A stretch of 24,824 nucleotides of DNA, from positions 1,679-26,502 of the forward strand of contig DDMS01000040.1 of NCBI GenBank assembly GCA_002340765.1. Reading direction: 5' to 3'. This stretch comes from Flavobacteriaceae bacterium UBA2540 (GTDB lineage Bacteria; Bacteroidota; Bacteroidia; Flavobacteriales; Flavobacteriaceae). The position numbers and the translations under genes are program-made. Shown in pieces: positions 23,673-24,824 of the stretch (position 1 is its first letter; the number at the start of each line of letters is the position of its first letter). Under the pieces are notes generated by a model. The model had not been told where the DNA came from, ran no database searches, and worked only from the letters and a program-made list of their open reading frames with translations.

Positions 23673-24716
23673 ATGAAATGGGAATCAAAATTAATAAAGC
23701 ACAAAGGAGCGTTTAGAATAGGGATTATTTTTGAAAAAAATACCGAGTTAATTGCTCGGATAAAAACAGTTGATGGTTCTCGATGGAGTCAGTCAATAGG
23801 TGTTTGGCACATTCCTGATACCGAAGAAAATAGAATTCGATTTAAAATACCATTACATCACCAAACCGTTCCTTCCGAAGAAGGAATAGCCTCCATAGAA
23901 AAATTCAAACAATGGCTACTCTCAAAGCGCTACAGTTCAAGTACTATTAAAACCTATAGCGAAGCGTTAAAATCATTCTTAATATACTATAGAGAAAAAC
24001 CTATTACTGAAATTACCAACGAAGATGTAATTGTATATAATAATGATTATATACTGAAAAACAATTTATCGGCTTCCTACCAAAATCAAATCGTGAATGC
24101 CATTAAATTATTTTTTCAAACCATAAGAAATACGAAAATGGTGGTAAATAAAATACACAGACCTAAGCGAGCCAAACTTTTACCTAATGTATTGAGTAAA
24201 GAGGAGGTGAAAGCGATCTTAAATGCCCATAGCAACATTAAACATAAAATGATGCTTTCGCTTATTTACAGTTGTGGACTTCGCTGTGGTGAATTACGGG
24301 TACTAAAACCTGTACATATTGATTCTAAAAGAAATATTGTATTACTTAAAAATTCAAAAGGGCAAAAAGACAGAATTGTACCCTTGAGTCCATTTATATT
24401 AGAAATGTTACGTGATTATTTTAAAATCTATAAGCCAAAAACGTATTTGTTTGAGGGACAAAACCCGGGGGAATTATATTCTGAAAAAAGTCTTCAAAGT
24501 GTTTTAAAACAAGCACTTCAAAAAGCTAAAATTACGAAACCCGCTACTTTACATTGGTTGCGACATAGTTACGCTACTCATTTGTTGGAAAGTGGAACTG
24601 ATTTAAGATACATACAAGAATTATTGGGACATAGTAGTAGCAAAACAACTGAAATCTATACTCATGTGAGTACCAAGAGCATTCAACAAATAAAAAGTCC
24701 ATTTGATGATTTATAA
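23673..24716 (+). CDS. Tyrosine-type site-specific recombinase (IntI/XerC-like) with N-terminal extension
   Basis: A 347-residue DNA recombinase. Residues 1-60 form a basic, strand-rich extension (KWESKLIKHKG, GSRWSQSIGVWHIPDTEENRIRFKI). Residues about 73-155 are the SAM-like core-binding domain (FKQWLLSKRYSSSTIKTYSEALKSF). The catalytic domain has Arg204 (CGLRCGEL), beta-hairpin Lys229 (SKGQKDRIVPL), His294 and Arg297 (LHWLRHSYATHLLESG), His320 (LLGHSS) and nucleophile Tyr329 (EIYTHVS), a complete R-K-H-R-H-Y set. The ITKPAT-H-LRHS block and the SPFDDL end resemble integron integrases. The extra IntI segment expected between Lys229 and His294 is absent, as the stretch is only ~65 residues. 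It is followed directly by inverted repeats and stands alone, so it may belong to a mobile or cassette system. Confidence 0.92.
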   Translation: MKWESKLIKHKGAFRIGIIFEKNTELIARIKTVDGSRWSQSIGVWHIPDTEENRIRFKIPLHHQTVPSEEGIASIEKFKQWLLSKRYSSSTIKTYSEALKSFLIYYREKPITEITNEDVIVYNNDYILKNNLSASYQNQIVNAIKLFFQTIRNTKMVVNKIHRPKRAKLLPNVLSKEEVKAILNAHSNIKHKMMLSLIYSCGLRCGELRVLKPVHIDSKRNIVLLKNSKGQKDRIVPLSPFILEMLRDYFKIYKPKTYLFEGQNPGELYSEKSLQSVLKQALQKAKITKPATLHWLRHSYATHLLESGTDLRYIQELLGHSSSKTTEIYTHVSTKSIQQIKSPFDDL

Positions 24717-24747
24717 TTATAAAATATTATATTTGAAAATAAATAAA

Positions 24748-24808
24748 GTCTAACGTTTGTCAGACAAAGCGCCCTGATTTAGGGTTGATAAGTCTGACTT
24801 TGTCAGAC
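24748..24808. repeat. Inverted-repeat cluster after the recombinase, candidate att/attC-like site
   Basis: Starting 32 bases after the recombinase stop: GTCTAAC (24748-24754), which fits the integron RYYYAAC box; palindrome TTTGTCAGACAAA (24756-24768); CCCT-gattt-AGGG hairpin (24772-24784); and GTCTGACtttGTCAGAC (24792-24808). GTCAGAC (24759-24765) can also pair with GTCTGAC (24792-24798), enclosing the CCCT/AGGG hairpin in a nested fold. A matching GTTRRRY end box is not seen before the window ends. It could be a recombination site, a terminator-like structure, or the first unit of an array. Confidence 0.6.
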
Positions 24809-24824
24809 CTATATACTAGTTACC

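Noticed and set aside
24748..24824. Calling a complete attC site
   Set aside because: Only the 5' RYYYAAC box is present. No GTTRRRY partner is found before the window end (GTTACC at 24819 does not fit), so only a candidate site is reported.
23277..24824. CRISPR array
   Set aside because: The palindromes near the recombinase are not evenly spaced direct repeats with unique spacers, and no cas gene is present.

Overview
The window is AT-rich chromosomal DNA from a Gram-negative member of the Bacteroidota, almost certainly the Flavobacteriia. Four things point there. Several genes are preceded by the Bacteroidota -7 box TANNTTTG, in two cases with a TTG about 17-18 bases further upstream. Shine-Dalgarno sequences are scarce. 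Three genes appear to start with TTG. The gene content fits too: a carboxypeptidase-regulatory/TonB-type outer-membrane barrel protein, a long LptF/G-type permease, bacillithiol synthesis, DUF2520 next to KdsC, and a RibB fused to a worn GTP cyclohydrolase II domain. I do not assign a genus.

Layout. (1) 1-1070, minus: the N-terminal half of catalase-peroxidase KatG, cut by the window edge. (2) 1282-1690, minus: a decayed, truncated IS982-type transposase. (3) 1791-6769, plus: a voltage-gated K+ channel with a zinc-ribbon tail, overlapping miaA by one base; then an OmpH/Skp-like periplasmic chaperone, a terminator and a large TonB-type outer-membrane barrel protein. (4) 6932-8917, minus: a CPA2 cation/H+ antiporter with TrkA-N and TrkA-C domains, followed by a 657-base stretch with no convincing gene. 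(5) 9575-11171, minus: a MATE exporter overlapping a small acidic conserved protein. (6) 11298-17968, plus: a tight run of tpx, dgkA-like, ftsK, lolA-like, lptF/G-like and ribB, probably expressed largely together, closed by a strong hairpin terminator shared with a convergent tRNA-His. (7) 18241-20452, minus: bshB1 and a trans-sulfuration PLP enzyme. (8) 20698-23276, plus: a DUF808 membrane protein, a DUF2520 Rossmann protein overlapping a KdsC-like phosphatase, and a DUF2147 secreted protein. (9) 23277-24824: a gene-poor stretch with a dispersed palindromic repeat, a tyrosine recombinase, and a dense cluster of inverted repeats just after it, reaching the window end.

Functional threads. Peroxide and thiol chemistry recurs (KatG, Tpx, BshB1, a cysteine/methionine PLP enzyme). 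Envelope building is the theme of the long plus-strand run and its surroundings (LolA, LptF/G, DgkA, OmpH, KdsC). Ion balance is served by the K+ channel and the antiporter. Most of this is ordinary flavobacterial housekeeping. The part most likely to hold something poorly described is the right end: a recombinase with an IntI-like C-terminus but no visible integron-integrase insertion, followed by palindromes that begin with a perfect integron-type RYYYAAC box. The window stops before it can be shown whether this is an array.
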